This document shows positions 7,004 to 7,042 of a stretch of DNA of 7,042 nt, in pieces. Made by a program: the position numbers and the translations under genes. Under the pieces are notes generated by a model. It saw only the letters and a list, made by a program, of their open reading frames with translations, was not told the DNA's origin and did no database searches. Numbering within the stretch: position 1 is the stretch's first letter; every line of letters starts with the position of its first letter. This DNA is from Paracoccaceae bacterium (GTDB lineage Bacteria; Pseudomonadota; Alphaproteobacteria; Rhodobacterales; Rhodobacteraceae), in NCBI GenBank assembly GCA_003535335.1, contig DOHJ01000049.1:2174-9215 (forward strand), written 5' to 3'.

Positions 7004-7042
7004 ATGCTACGTACTATTGTGCTTGGAAGTTGTGTTTTTGTG
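7004..7042 (+). CDS. Start of an unidentified gene (first 13 codons; runs off the right edge)
   Basis: ATG at 7004 opens a frame reading MLRTIVLGSCVFV up to the window end. It follows a strong GGGGAGGA ribosome binding site and a 159-bp AT-rich spacer, so it probably has its own promoter. The beginning has basic Arg and a hydrophobic run, which could be the start of a signal peptide, and LGSC resembles a lipoprotein box, although Cys at residue 10 would make an unusually short signal. I do not recognise the protein securely and assign no function; 13 residues are too few. Confidence 0.55.
   Translation, partial: MLRTIVLGSCVFV

Overview
The window looks like a chromosomal housekeeping locus of an alphaproteobacterium, most likely a marine Rhodobacterales (Roseobacter-type) lineage. 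The basis is the gene order secA / parvulin-type isomerase / argJ / mutT, which I recall as typical of that order, together with SecA, ArgJ and PBP/OmpA-type proteins that read like Rhodobacterales versions. Base composition is moderate, by eye near half G+C and AT-rich at the right end; I have not counted it. I see no insertion sequence, tRNA, rRNA, CRISPR array, phage gene or attachment site.

Layout: a 192-bp divergent intergenic region (4173-4364) separates two transcription units. Leftward (minus strand) runs secA (4172-1518), then an exported protein of unknown function (1514-594), then the N-terminal 194 residues of an exported substrate-binding-like protein (582 to the left edge), probably of the PBP/OmpA fusion family. 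The gaps are 3 and 11 bp, so these three are very likely one operon. Rightward (plus strand) runs an exported parvulin-type peptidyl-prolyl isomerase (4365-5213), argJ (5223-6449) and a mutT-type Nudix hydrolase (6446-6844). The gaps are 9 bp and a 4-bp overlap, again operon-like. A 159-bp AT-rich spacer then leads to a new plus-strand gene that starts at 7004 behind a strong ribosome binding site and runs off the right edge.

Functionally the left half is about protein export and the envelope. SecA drives Sec-dependent translocation, the isomerase probably folds exported proteins in the periplasm, and the two proteins after SecA both carry Sec-type signal peptides. The right half joins this to arginine biosynthesis (ArgJ) and nucleotide-pool sanitation (MutT). 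That linkage is probably positional rather than a pathway.

The window is mostly ordinary. The points that deserve a second look are the secA-linked exported protein with four periplasmic cysteines and an apparent TTG start in frame just after the secA stop, the two hairpin-forming repeats in the divergent promoter region, the start ambiguity of the partial leftmost gene, and the AT-rich spacer before the short C-terminal partial gene. I found no convincing evidence of a wholly new system.
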